DNA of 64,000 bases from Leptospira sp. WS58.C1. GTDB taxonomy: Bacteria; Spirochaetota; Leptospiria; Leptospirales; Leptospiraceae. The notes beneath the pieces are model-generated. The model was not told the DNA's origin, did not search any database, and was given only the letters and a program-made list of their open reading frames with translations. Location: NCBI RefSeq assembly GCF_040833995.1, contig NZ_CP162137.1:3332001-3396000 (forward strand). Direction: 5' to 3'. Made by a program: the position numbers and the translations under genes. The stretch's first letter is position 1, and each line of letters opens with the position of its first letter. This document shows, in pieces, positions 1 through 8,690 of the stretch.

Positions 1-557
1 CCCCGATCTCAGGGAGTATTTTATCCATCCAAAGAGAAAGTGAAGGACCAATCTCTATAGGAGCGCCTATCCTTGAAATAGGAAATACTTCTTCTCTTGA
101 GATCGTATGCGATATTCTCACCCAAGATAGTACTCATATCCATCCCGGAAATCCCGTTCTAATAGAAGGATGGGGAGGAGAACCTTTTCAAGGGAAAGTC
201 AGGCTAATAGAACCTGCTGCATTCACCAAAATTTCCTCCTTAGGCGTGGAGGAACAAAGAGTTAGGACCATTATAGATATTACTCCCCCTCCTAAAATGG
301 GAGATTCCTTTCGGGTACAAGCCAAAATTATCTCCTTTAGCAAAGATAACGTGCTGATCCTTCCGACTGCCGCTTTGTTTAGAGAAGGAGAAAACTGGGC
401 GGTCTTTAAAGTGGTAAAAGGTAAGGCGCAGAAGACTAACGTGAAAATCGAAGCAAGAAGCGGAAAATTTTCCCTTCTGACGGAAGGTCTGCAAGAAGGA
501 GACGAAGTGGTTTTGTATCCCACGGAAGAGATACGGAACGGAAAAAGGGTAAAATGA
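1..557 (+). CDS. Efflux RND/HlyD-type periplasmic adaptor subunit, C-terminal part
   Basis: The reading frame is open from base 3, so the gene begins outside the window. The visible part has the order expected of the C-terminal half of a membrane-fusion (HlyD/CusB/AcrA-like) protein: a beta-barrel stretch (GNPVLIEGWGGEPFQGKV, then VRTIIDITPPPKMGDSFRV) and a membrane-proximal domain with the typical segment VLILPTAALFREGENWAVF. Such proteins join an inner-membrane pump to an outer-membrane channel. The family call rests on this pattern. The substrate cannot be told, because the pump gene is not in the window. No gene follows closely, so it is probably the last gene of its operon here. Confidence 0.75.
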   Translation, partial: PISGSILSIQRESEGPISIGAPILEIGNTSSLEIVCDILTQDSTHIHPGNPVLIEGWGGEPFQGKVRLIEPAAFTKISSLGVEEQRVRTIIDITPPPKMGDSFRVQAKIISFSKDNVLILPTAALFREGENWAVFKVVKGKAQKTNVKIEARSGKFSLLTEGLQEGDEVVLYPTEEIRNGKRVK

Positions 558-771
558 CCTAATAGAAACTATTCGGATTTTTTTCCTAAAAAACTGAATT
601 TTTGGAAAAAAAATTCATTGGTTCTCTAAAGTTTGTCCGATACTTAGTACAGATATGCCTAGGGAGTAACCGCTTAGATGCGACATAAACTCTTTGGAAA
701 ATGAAGGATCGGGTTTATCTACCGATTTTTCCAAAGGTTCGCCGGATTACACCGAAAGGAGGGTAAAGAAC

Positions 772-1299
772 ATGGACGTTCAACTTACGAATCTAGTCTC
801 ATCAGCAGAGAAACTTCTCCGCGACAAGAGATCTTCCGTTCCAGGAAGAACGGGAGTACCCTCGGAAGCCCAGAACGCAGCCGACAAAACCGAGTTTTCT
901 AGCAGCTTGACCTCTAGATACTTGAAAGTTCAGGAAACCTTGGGAAATCTCCAAGAACAACTTTCCAAAGAACAAATGAAACTCGGAGTATTGAGCGAAG
1001 AGAATAACACACCTAAAGAGGATCTAATCAATATCCTTTTCGGTGAAACTCCTTTGTTCAGAGAATTGGTAGAAAATCCGAATCAGGATTTAAATCAATT
1101 GAGAGAAGAGGTCCGAGTCAAAAAGGACCAACTAATAGATTCTATCCGTAAATACGAAGTGGAATCCGAGAACGTACTCTCTGTCGGAATGCTTAAGAAC
1201 CCTGAAAATTTCCGGAAATCGATCGAAAACCTTTCCGGCAAAGATATTCAGATGAAACAGCTCTCCGAGAAAACTATAGAAAGACTGATCCAAGATTAA
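772..1299 (+). CDS. Conserved coiled-coil hypothetical protein
   Basis: I do not recognise the family. The frame could start at 694, but the ATG at 772 has a strong ribosome site (AAAGGAGGG at 755-763) 8 bases upstream, so I place the start there (175 aa). The protein is hydrophilic, has no signal peptide or membrane segment, and is rich in Glu, Lys and Gln with heptad-like stretches (about residues 50-90 and 115-145), which suggests an elongated helical or coiled-coil cytoplasmic protein. It stands alone, with over 200 bases of intergenic DNA on both sides. A chaperone-like or structural role is possible, but nothing in the sequence proves it. Confidence 0.7.
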   Translation: MDVQLTNLVSSAEKLLRDKRSSVPGRTGVPSEAQNAADKTEFSSSLTSRYLKVQETLGNLQEQLSKEQMKLGVLSEENNTPKEDLINILFGETPLFRELVENPNQDLNQLREEVRVKKDQLIDSIRKYEVESENVLSVGMLKNPENFRKSIENLSGKDIQMKQLSEKTIERLIQD

Positions 1300-1535
1300 G
1301 ACTGAGGATCCCACAATCTAATATTTTAAATATACCCCTTAAACTGGGGATGGGACCCTCTTTATCTTTTCTCCTACACTTCCTCTTCATTCTAAATCGT
1401 AAAATTTGTAGAACAGGCTCTTATCCGATTTTGATAATCGAATCGCTCGCCTAATATTCTTAATACGAATTCTTTTCATCTTCAGATCGTTAAAAAGCTT
1501 GCGGCCTCTGCTTTCGAAACAATGCTTTGGCTGGA

Positions 1536-2612
1536 ATGGCGCTTAAATTCCGGATCTTATTACTTTTACTTCTACCAACATTCTATCTTTCTTTGGTCGC
1601 TCAGACCTCGGACCCGTACCATTACGTGCTGATCACATCGGGAGTATTAAACGTTAGAGAAACTCCGGAAAACGGAAAGATCATCTTTACCTTAAACAGG
1701 GGAAATAAGGTCAAAATACTTCCGGATGAATCAAAAGGCCCGATCGATTGGACAAAGATCAAAACGGAAGACGGTCGAACCGGTTTCGTTTCTAGAAAAT
1801 ATTTAGGACTCACACCACCGGATACCTTGGATGAGTACAAATTGATCGGATTCGTTTGGTCTGGATACGACCCAAAGGATCTACCTATCTTTGTTCCTCT
1901 GGCATTTTTCGGTCCAAGGGGTTGGCAAGAAGCAAAAGACGAATACGAATTCGATTATAAGTTCAGAAGCGGCGTGAATACTTCACTTCCTTCTTTCTCA
2001 TTATTAGAAGGAGAAAAAGGTCCGTCTTTTTCCGCCACCTCTCCTACCACGTACGGATGCCAAGAATCCCCCGCATTAAAAGTAAAACCTACTGGAGATG
2101 TGAAGGCCAAAAAAGATTGGTTGGTATACTCTCCGGATCTTGGACTACAATCCATTCCACTCCAAGAATTATCCAAAACGGATCCCGATTATATTCTTTT
2201 TAAAAATTTGGCGGAAACCACCTGGAAAGCCAGAGGGTATCCTGAAACGGAATGGCTTCATTCCACGATGGAGGAAGTGTATTCCTTCAAAAATAATAAA
2301 AAGGAAACATTTCTTTCCGGAAGGATCGCCTATCATAAGAAAGGTGCGGAAAGAAGATATCTTTACTTACTCGGACGCAAATTCGGAACGGACAGGGTTC
2401 TGATCTCTTTTGAAAAATCCGAAAAACTGACGGAAGAATTGGGATTTTACGGCGGATCTTACCATTTAATCGGAGTGATCTACAGGGAGGAAGATCCCGT
2501 TCCTATATTATTATTCACTGATATCGGATACGATTCTTCCATTAAATCTTTATACGAATTGAAGAACGGGACCTTACAGTTATTATTAAGAGGAGCTGGA
2601 GACGCCTGTTAA
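1536..2612 (+). CDS. Exported protein with bacterial SH3 domain
   Basis: The N-terminus is a clear signal peptide (MALKFRILLLLLLP, then a cleavage-like LVAQ). It is followed by a bacterial SH3 domain (about residues 27-90), seen in VLNVRETPENGKIIFTLNRG, a W-T-K-I segment and GRTGFVSRKYL. Bacterial SH3 domains often bind peptidoglycan or mediate interactions in the cell envelope. The remaining 270 residues have no family I can name. A TTG at 1527 is an alternative start; neither start has a good ribosome site. The gene stands alone and ends at a hairpin shared with the convergent reductase gene. Periplasmic location is inferred from the signal peptide. Confidence 0.75.
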   Translation: MALKFRILLLLLLPTFYLSLVAQTSDPYHYVLITSGVLNVRETPENGKIIFTLNRGNKVKILPDESKGPIDWTKIKTEDGRTGFVSRKYLGLTPPDTLDEYKLIGFVWSGYDPKDLPIFVPLAFFGPRGWQEAKDEYEFDYKFRSGVNTSLPSFSLLEGEKGPSFSATSPTTYGCQESPALKVKPTGDVKAKKDWLVYSPDLGLQSIPLQELSKTDPDYILFKNLAETTWKARGYPETEWLHSTMEEVYSFKNNKKETFLSGRIAYHKKGAERRYLYLLGRKFGTDRVLISFEKSEKLTEELGFYGGSYHLIGVIYREEDPVPILLFTDIGYDSSIKSLYELKNGTLQLLLRGAGDAC

Positions 2613-2626
2613 TTTTGTCCTAGTCC

Positions 2627-2651
2627 CGCTGCTTGAAAAATCCAAGCAGCG
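2627..2651. terminator. Hairpin between convergent genes
   Basis: A perfect 9-bp stem (CGCTGCTTG / CAAGCAGCG) with a 7-base loop lies between the stop codons of the SH3 protein and the reductase. There is no strong T-run on either side, so it may stop transcription in both directions only weakly. Confidence 0.5.
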
Positions 2652-2664
2652 AAATCTGTTTAGA

Positions 2665-3768
2665 TTAAACCTGGGAAAGCGCTGCCACAGGATAATCGGT
2701 ATACCCTTTTTCACCCGGGGTATAAAAGAGAGAAGCATCCGGTTCGGTAAGAGGGATACCTTTCTCCAATCGTTCCACTAAATCCGGATTCGAAATAAAG
2801 TTACGACCGAATGCGATCAGATCCGCATTTTTTTGTTTTAGATCATAATCCGCACGCTCCGGATCGTAACCGCCTGAAAGAATATAAGTCCCGTTCGGGT
2901 TTTGAGATTTATAAGATTCCCTGATCACGGCAACTGTGGAATCCTTCGGCGCAGGAGCTCCCATCGAAGAATGGTTCACAATGTGAATGTAAACTAATCC
3001 CAATTTTCCCAAAGAAGTAGCGAGATCTTTATACTGTTCTTCTATTTCATTATGAATTTCTAAATCGTTGAATACGCCGTAAGGAGAAAGTCTGATCCCC
3101 ACTTTTTCCGCACCAATCGCTTCCACAACCGCTGTGGCGACCTCTAAAGCGAATCTGTTCCTTTTTTTCCAATCTCCGCCATATTCATCGTTTCTATGAT
3201 TTGCGCTTGGATGTAAAAATTGTTCTATCAGGTATCCGTTAGCGCCATGAAGTTCCACTCCATCAAATCCGGCTTTGATCGCGTTTTCTGCCGCATTCAC
3301 ATATTCTCGGATCGCCACTTGAATATCTTTTGAATTCATTTCTCGCGGGGGAGAATAAGGTTGGTTACCTTCCGCATCCGTCCACACCGTTCCTTTCAAT
3401 CCGATCGCAGAAGGTCCTACTAATTCCGCACCTTCGGGTAAGTTCAAATTATTCCCTACTCTTCCTGAGTGCATGAGCTGGACAAATATTCTACCATGCA
3501 TTGTATGCACTGCATCCGTTACCTTCTTCCAACCCTGGACCTGTTCTTCCGAAAAAATTCCCGGGATCCTTGCATATCCTAAACCATTAGGAGAAGGAGA
3601 AACACCCTCTGTAATTAGTAAACCCGCTCCGGCCCTTTGGGAATAGTACGCTGCCATTAGATCGTTTGGAATATTGCCGATGGCTCTAGATCGGGTCATT
3701 GGAGCCATAACAGCTCTATTTTTTAGCTTATTCTTTCCTAATGTATATTCGGTAAATAATAGATTCAT
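2665..3768 (-). CDS. Old Yellow Enzyme family alkene reductase (NADH:flavin oxidoreductase)
   Basis: This is a 367-aa FMN-dependent TIM-barrel reductase of the OYE/NemA class, which reduces activated C=C bonds or nitro groups with NAD(P)H. Visible signs are NRAVMAPMTRSRA near the N-terminus, the substrate-binding H173-x-x-N176 pair in VELHGANGYLIEQFLHPSAN, NDEYGG after it, and GIRLSPYGVFND on the later strand. Length and motif order are those of a complete enzyme. It is cytosolic, with no signal peptide. It is transcribed alone; the next gene on the same strand lies upstream after about 130 bases. The physiological substrate is unknown. Confidence 0.92.
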   Translation of the reverse strand: MNLLFTEYTLGKNKLKNRAVMAPMTRSRAIGNIPNDLMAAYYSQRAGAGLLITEGVSPSPNGLGYARIPGIFSEEQVQGWKKVTDAVHTMHGRIFVQLMHSGRVGNNLNLPEGAELVGPSAIGLKGTVWTDAEGNQPYSPPREMNSKDIQVAIREYVNAAENAIKAGFDGVELHGANGYLIEQFLHPSANHRNDEYGGDWKKRNRFALEVATAVVEAIGAEKVGIRLSPYGVFNDLEIHNEIEEQYKDLATSLGKLGLVYIHIVNHSSMGAPAPKDSTVAVIRESYKSQNPNGTYILSGGYDPERADYDLKQKNADLIAFGRNFISNPDLVERLEKGIPLTEPDASLFYTPGEKGYTDYPVAALSQV

Positions 3769-3902
3769 TTCTTTCCTCGGATCTTAGACGAAGAAATGCT
3801 TCATGATTGAACCTTTTTTACGTAAAGTGATTCAGAAAACCTATGTAGAAATTGCAGGATATTCCGTAGACCGAAGTTCGGGTTATTGGCCGTCAGTACG
3901 GA

Positions 3903-5027
3903 TTAAGGACCCAGCAAATCTACAGTATCTTTGTAAAACTGTTTCATTCTTTGGTAAGCGGTATCGGTGAGTTTTCTTTCCTGGTCGTTATTCAGGTATT
4001 TTTTAACAGGCAGTAATCTGAACTGAGCCTTGGATCCTGTCCTATCTATATAAACCCAAACAGGCTCATACGCTATATCAAATATATTTAATTTATCATT
4101 CTCTTTAGATAAGGAGAATTTGAGGATAATTCCTCCGTCCACATAACGTCTATCCTGCCCGGAAATAAAGTTACCTAAAGAATAAATATAAAATCTTTCC
4201 TTAAAGACACCAAATCTGTCTTTAATCGTCTTTTTTCCGAACTTTTGAAGAGTATGAGGATGCCCGCCCAATACGATATCCGCACCGGAAGAAAATGCAT
4301 GGTCGACCATTTCTACTTGGAAAGGATCCGGTTGGTGCAGATATTCCGTTCCGTAATGATACATTACGATAATTGCATCCGGCTTGGATTTTCTCGCTAA
4401 TGCGATATCGGAAGCAATTTGGTCTTTATCTATCAGATTAATCACCGTGCCCGCGGGTATTTCCAGACCATTGGTCCCATACGTATAATCTAAAAACGCA
4501 AGATTCAGATTTCCGACAGGGACGAATAATATTCTATTTTTCTCATATTCTTCTTTGTCTTTGTAGGTCCCCAAATGTTTTAGACCCAATTGGTCCAGTA
4601 CGGAAAGAGTTCTTACGACTCCTAACTTTCCTTTATCGCAAGAATGATTATTGGCAGTGGATAGAACATCAAAGCCGATATCTTTGATCGCTTTGGCAAG
4701 AGAATCCGGTGCACCGAACTGAGGATAACCTGTATACTGTTTTGGATCTCCAGGAAGGGTTGTCTCCAAATTACCAACGGCAAGATCCGCTTCCGAGATC
4801 ATGGAAGAAACCTCTTGGAATACTTCATCGAATTTCCAACAATCACATTCTTTATCGTATGCGGTATCGATCTGAGTTTGATGAGACATGATATCTCCCA
4901 CCGCAACTATTCGGACGGATTCGGCGGAAGGGCCAGTCTTTACATTTTGAGATGAACAAGGAATTGTAAAAAATACTAGACCGAAACAAAGGGTAAAATT
5001 TCGGATCATATTAGGACTTTTGAACAT
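3903..5027 (-). CDS. CapA-family metallophosphatase-like exported protein
   Basis: A 374-aa protein with a signal peptide (FTLCFGLVFFTIPCSSQ; the Cys could also be a lipid-attachment site) followed by a CapA/PgsA-type calcineurin-like fold. Metal-site motifs appear in order: VAVGDIMSH, GNLETTLPGD, STANNHSCDKG, YHYGTEY and VLGGHPHTLQ. Family members are linked to poly-gamma-glutamate capsule assembly in Bacillus, but many CapA-domain proteins in other bacteria have no such role, and no capB or capC neighbour is seen here. It is followed downstream on the opposite strand by nothing close, and 20 bases separate it from the upstream lipoprotein gene, so the two are probably one operon. Confidence 0.85.
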   Translation of the reverse strand: MFKSPNMIRNFTLCFGLVFFTIPCSSQNVKTGPSAESVRIVAVGDIMSHQTQIDTAYDKECDCWKFDEVFQEVSSMISEADLAVGNLETTLPGDPKQYTGYPQFGAPDSLAKAIKDIGFDVLSTANNHSCDKGKLGVVRTLSVLDQLGLKHLGTYKDKEEYEKNRILFVPVGNLNLAFLDYTYGTNGLEIPAGTVINLIDKDQIASDIALARKSKPDAIIVMYHYGTEYLHQPDPFQVEMVDHAFSSGADIVLGGHPHTLQKFGKKTIKDRFGVFKERFYIYSLGNFISGQDRRYVDGGIILKFSLSKENDKLNIFDIAYEPVWVYIDRTGSKAQFRLLPVKKYLNNDQERKLTDTAYQRMKQFYKDTVDLLGP

Positions 5028-5047
5028 CTTCCGAACTCCTGTTCAGA

Positions 5048-6202
5048 TTATCTCTTGGGAGTAACGTTATCCGAGTCTTTTACAACCGGAGAATTAGTAG
5101 TCTCCGGAGGTAAAGCTTCGATCAACGAAAATCCTTTTACGATCGGTTTACGATTCCGAAGTAATATCGTGGTATATAGAAGATTCTGTTTAGTCAGCCA
5201 GACTTTCAAATTATCTAAAGATTGGATATTATAATGAAAAGGAAACTCTCTTGGGAACATTTCCCCATCCGGAAATCCATATACCTTTGCCCCTTTTGTA
5301 ACGGTACGGATCACTATACTTTTAGGATCTCCATAAAGATTCAGGAAATTTTTTCTCATTCCTTCCGGATATCTAAAATATTCTTCCGCATTAGAAGTAT
5401 ATAAAATACGGATCGGGATCTCCAGTTCTTTTGCTTTTTCCGAGATGGAATTAATGGTCTTATCCCCCAACAAATTCCCATCGATCGCTATTATTTTTCC
5501 GTCCAGAACGAGATTTCTCAAGAACTCATAGTCTTGCGTATCATTATGAAAAGAGGTAAACTCCGGATACACTTTTGAGATCTTATGTAAATCCCCTAAT
5601 CGTTGCGGGACAGCACCTTTCCTAAGAGCGATTTGATATGACTTTAGAATTACTTGATATTCCGGATCATTCGAAAATCTTTTTTCAATGATAGGAAGGA
5701 CATCGTTCTTATTCTTAGGATCCCATAACTTTTCATATTCCGGATAAGTAGGAGAAATTTCTATAAAATGAAGGTGAAGCCGATTGATGGAAACAGTGAC
5801 AGGGTCGAAATCAAAAAGATAGGCGAACTCGCTTCTTGCCCAGGCGATCAATGTTAAATTCTGATCGGTCCCGACTCCCATATATCCGCCGCCTAAACCC
5901 ACAACCCTGGATTTAAACAGGTCCAACCTTCTCTCATTAGAAGAAGGATAATGTTCCGCATGAAGATGGCGGTCAGCCGGAGGAGTATCGATTGCTGAAA
6001 GTTGTAAACCGTCTCTAGTTAAAGAACCCTTTTTTCCGAAAACGGAATGATCTGCCTGACCTTGACCGGAAGAACAATCTGTAAGATAAAAAGCGAAACA
6101 AATGAATAAAACCGTTAAGAATGGATTTTTTTTATTTTTGTGTAAAACGACCGTTTTAGGTCCTTTTTCTCTCATGAAATTCCTGCATCCCCGGGCGCTC
6201 AA
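5048..6202 (-). CDS. Leptospiral lipoprotein with GLGGGYMGVGTDQN domain
   Basis: The N-terminus carries a membrane segment ending in a spirochaete-type lipobox (FYLTDCSS), so this is probably a lipoprotein. The body has a strongly patterned segment, VVGLGGGYMGVGTDQN, then FAYLFDFDPVTVSINRLHLHF, with a Gly-rich loop, a following acidic strand, and later LVLDGKIIAIDGNLLGDKT. The layout (Gly-rich loop, DFD strand, acidic strand about 40 residues later) resembles a Rossmann-type methyltransferase fold, but this is a structural guess. I believe this is a conserved leptospiral family without an established function. The start is uncertain: an internal Met (MREKG) would remove 9 residues. It lies 20 bases before the CapA gene. 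Confidence 0.7.
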   Translation of the reverse strand: MSARGCRNFMREKGPKTVVLHKNKKNPFLTVLFICFAFYLTDCSSGQGQADHSVFGKKGSLTRDGLQLSAIDTPPADRHLHAEHYPSSNERRLDLFKSRVVGLGGGYMGVGTDQNLTLIAWARSEFAYLFDFDPVTVSINRLHLHFIEISPTYPEYEKLWDPKNKNDVLPIIEKRFSNDPEYQVILKSYQIALRKGAVPQRLGDLHKISKVYPEFTSFHNDTQDYEFLRNLVLDGKIIAIDGNLLGDKTINSISEKAKELEIPIRILYTSNAEEYFRYPEGMRKNFLNLYGDPKSIVIRTVTKGAKVYGFPDGEMFPREFPFHYNIQSLDNLKVWLTKQNLLYTTILLRNRKPIVKGFSLIEALPPETTNSPVVKDSDNVTPKR

Positions 6203-6310
6203 TACCCTTGCAGACAGAACTTATAAAACGGCTTTTATACGGGAAGAACTTTACGAGGCTATGGTATTGATAGATCGGCGAGATAGTAGCCTCGCCGAAA
6301 AGCAAAAAGA

Positions 6311-7078
6311 TTAGAGATACAATCCAAATCCAAAAGTCGCTTTTGGACCATGCATTTGTAAAGAATCCTGGATCTCGGTATATTTGAACCAGTAATTAGT
6401 GTATTCAGCTTCAAAGAAACTATAAAGAGCACCCATATTGACTTTTACCCCTAAACGTCCGAATACTTTTCCTGCATAACAATTATGAGCACAACCACCG
6501 AGTCCTAATCCTAACATAAAATATGGATCTACAGTTTTTCTGGGATTCATATGGAAATTGATCCCGAAGTCCAGGGTCGTGGAATTTACACTCATCTTTT
6601 CCGTAGTCGGAGCTGATAGGATAGACGATATAATAATTGGATCAGAAGGGATCGATCCGTTGGAAATTCCTTGGATCAAATATAAATTGGCAGTATCGTT
6701 TCTAGGAAAAGTCAATTGAACTATATCGGAAGATAACCCGAATACGAACCCGATTATGTTCGGAGCATATTCCGCATAAAATCTAGTGCTATATACATCA
6801 CCCTTTGGGGCTGGTGTCGGCCTGGACATCAAATATAAAAGCGCCGGATCTATTGTACCTCCGCCAAAAAGGATACTGGGAAGTGCAGCGGCATTAGGGT
6901 TTCCAAACCATCCAAGGTTTTGTACGTTTGCATTTCCATATCCGATACCATATTGAACGGACCAATTGCTATTATTCTGATTCCCAGCCTCCCTATTGTC
7001 GGCACTTGCACTTGTTGAGGAAACAAGTATAACTAATATACATAATACGCTGATTTTTTTTCCGATTAAATTTTTCAT
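6311..7078 (-). CDS. Putative outer-membrane beta-barrel protein
   Basis: I start the gene at the ATG at 7078 because AGGAG lies just upstream and the protein then opens with a standard signal peptide (MKNLIGKKISVLCILVIL...SASA). The mature part (about 230 aa) alternates aromatic and Gly-rich strands (WSVQYGIGYGNANV, STRFYAEYAPNIIGFVFG, YFMLGLGLGG, ATFGFGLYL) and ends in an aromatic/hydrophobic strand (FGFGLYL), the usual mark of an 8- to 10-strand outer-membrane barrel. Two Cys (AHNCYAG and GGCAHN) lie close together in one loop and may form a disulphide. The function is unknown. Confidence 0.75.
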   Translation of the reverse strand: MKNLIGKKISVLCILVILVSSTSASADNREAGNQNNSNWSVQYGIGYGNANVQNLGWFGNPNAAALPSILFGGGTIDPALLYLMSRPTPAPKGDVYSTRFYAEYAPNIIGFVFGLSSDIVQLTFPRNDTANLYLIQGISNGSIPSDPIIISSILSAPTTEKMSVNSTTLDFGINFHMNPRKTVDPYFMLGLGLGGCAHNCYAGKVFGRLGVKVNMGALYSFFEAEYTNYWFKYTEIQDSLQMHGPKATFGFGLYL

Positions 7079-7227
7079 TCTTTCTCCTAGATAAACCATC
7101 TTCATTGGCATCTACCACAATATTATCATAATGTGAATATAAAGTTTATCCAATATTGGAGAAAGAAAGACAATGTTAGGCGGACCCTATACGTTTTTAC
7201 GCCTAATCTTTACTCTTAGAGTAGGAT

Positions 7228-7270
7228 TTTTAAGAAAACCTTACCCCATTTTGGGTAAGATTTTCTTAAA
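7228..7270. terminator. Strong bidirectional-type hairpin downstream of acyl-CoA dehydrogenase
   Basis: A long inverted repeat: TTTAAGAAAA and CTTACCC on the left pair with GGGTAAG and TTTTCTTAAA on the right, with a single mismatch. The A/T outer stem gives a T-run on both strands. It lies just past the stop codon of the acyl-CoA dehydrogenase (minus strand), as expected of an intrinsic terminator. Confidence 0.75.
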
Positions 7271-7271
7271 A

Positions 7272-8453
7272 TTAGGAAGTCGTGTATAACTTCTTCAAAT
7301 CTGCAGCTATGTTCTTTTGCATTGCTTCGTTTGTTCCACCTCCGATAGAAAGTAAGATGGCATCTCTATGTAATCTTTCTACCGGGTATTCTCTACAATA
7401 ACCATAACCGCCCAATACTTGGATTGCGTTCCTGGAAACTCTTTCCGCCATTTGGGTAGAAACCAATTTTGCAGATGCGGCCCCAAGCGAGTTACGATTT
7501 TCAGGATGGATCTTAGAAGCTACATCATACACCAATGCTCTTGCAGCTTGGTAATCCGCATAAGATTCAGCGATCAATCTTTGGATTTGTCCGAATTCTA
7601 TTAACTTCTTATCGAAGGCTTCTCTATGGAGAATGGAATATTCGCACATAACGTCTATACAACGTTTTGCGATTCCTAAAGATTGAGCTGCAAGAGTCAC
7701 TCTTTCAATCTCCAGGTTTCTCATCATGTGAGTTAAGGCACCATCCTCGGAGCCGATCAAATTTTCCGCGGGAACCTCTAAGTTCTCGAAGATCAGTTGG
7801 GTGGTGGGAGAAGACCTCATCCCCATCTTCTCCTCTTTTTTGCCGAAACTGAATCCAGGATAAGAACTCTCTACAATAAAGGAAGTGGTTCTGCGAGAAT
7901 CCTTGCTGGTTTTTGCATATACTAAAAAGACCTGACCTACAATCCCGTTTGTGATAAATTGTTTTCGACCGTTTAATATAAATTTATCACCTTTACGAGT
8001 CGCAACAGTTCCCATTCCAAGAACGTCTGTCCCTGCTCCGGGTTCTGTCATTCCCATTCCCCCGATCCATTCTCCGGAGAGAACCTTAGGCATATACTTC
8101 GTTCTTTGAGAAGGATTCCCGCTATGATAGAAATTGTTTACGAAAAGTACTTCATGAGCTAAATATGATAGAGTAAATCCTGGATCATAAGCGGAAAATT
8201 CCTCGTGGATGATCACACTTGCCACAGGATCAAGCCCCATCCCTCCATCCTCCTGCGGAACAGTGACTCCGAATATTCCTAATTCGGCTCCCAACCTGCG
8301 AAAGAGATCCTTATTAAAGGACTCTTCATCATCATGATCCTTTGCTTGTTCGTCCAGATTCTCTTTTGCGAAAGCGCTTACATTTTCCCTCAAAGAAAGA
8401 TGATCGTCGGTTGGATTATAAAGATCTATTTTTTTTTCTTGGATTCCCTTCAT
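7272..8453 (-). CDS. Acyl-CoA dehydrogenase
   Basis: A complete 393-aa FAD enzyme of fatty-acid beta-oxidation. The family signatures are present: GGMGMTEPGAGTDV (FAD/substrate segment), GRKQFITNGIVG, QVLGGYGYCREYPVERLHRDA near the C-terminus, which contains the position where many members keep the catalytic Glu, and GGTNEAMQ. Electrons from such enzymes go to electron-transfer flavoprotein, whose genes (etfB, etfA) lie about 3 kb away on the other strand. Leptospira use long-chain fatty acids as their main carbon source, so this fits central metabolism. Chain-length preference cannot be told. Confidence 0.93.
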   Translation of the reverse strand: MKGIQEKKIDLYNPTDDHLSLRENVSAFAKENLDEQAKDHDDEESFNKDLFRRLGAELGIFGVTVPQEDGGMGLDPVASVIIHEEFSAYDPGFTLSYLAHEVLFVNNFYHSGNPSQRTKYMPKVLSGEWIGGMGMTEPGAGTDVLGMGTVATRKGDKFILNGRKQFITNGIVGQVFLVYAKTSKDSRRTTSFIVESSYPGFSFGKKEEKMGMRSSPTTQLIFENLEVPAENLIGSEDGALTHMMRNLEIERVTLAAQSLGIAKRCIDVMCEYSILHREAFDKKLIEFGQIQRLIAESYADYQAARALVYDVASKIHPENRNSLGAASAKLVSTQMAERVSRNAIQVLGGYGYCREYPVERLHRDAILLSIGGGTNEAMQKNIAADLKKLYTTS

Positions 8454-8690
8454 TCTAATGCCCTATTCGGTTTCAACTTAAGTATTTTGGACCCGTTGTA
8501 AATTGCAACCGAGTTACTGATCTCATCCTAATAGGGTCGGAGTAGATTCTCCTTCTTTTTTTTGATTTTTTGGAAATAACCCCATCATTTTTCCGTTGTC
8601 TATTTCGTGAAAACATTCACTAAGACCTAAATTTGATCTACAAATACAAGCTTTACAAATCAAGGATACGATATTATTACGTATTAGGCA

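Noticed and set aside
8607..8620. GTGAA-AACA-TTCAC palindrome upstream of the acyl-CoA dehydrogenase as a FadR-like operator
   Set aside because: It is too short to assign and is about 150 bp from the start; possible but not supported.
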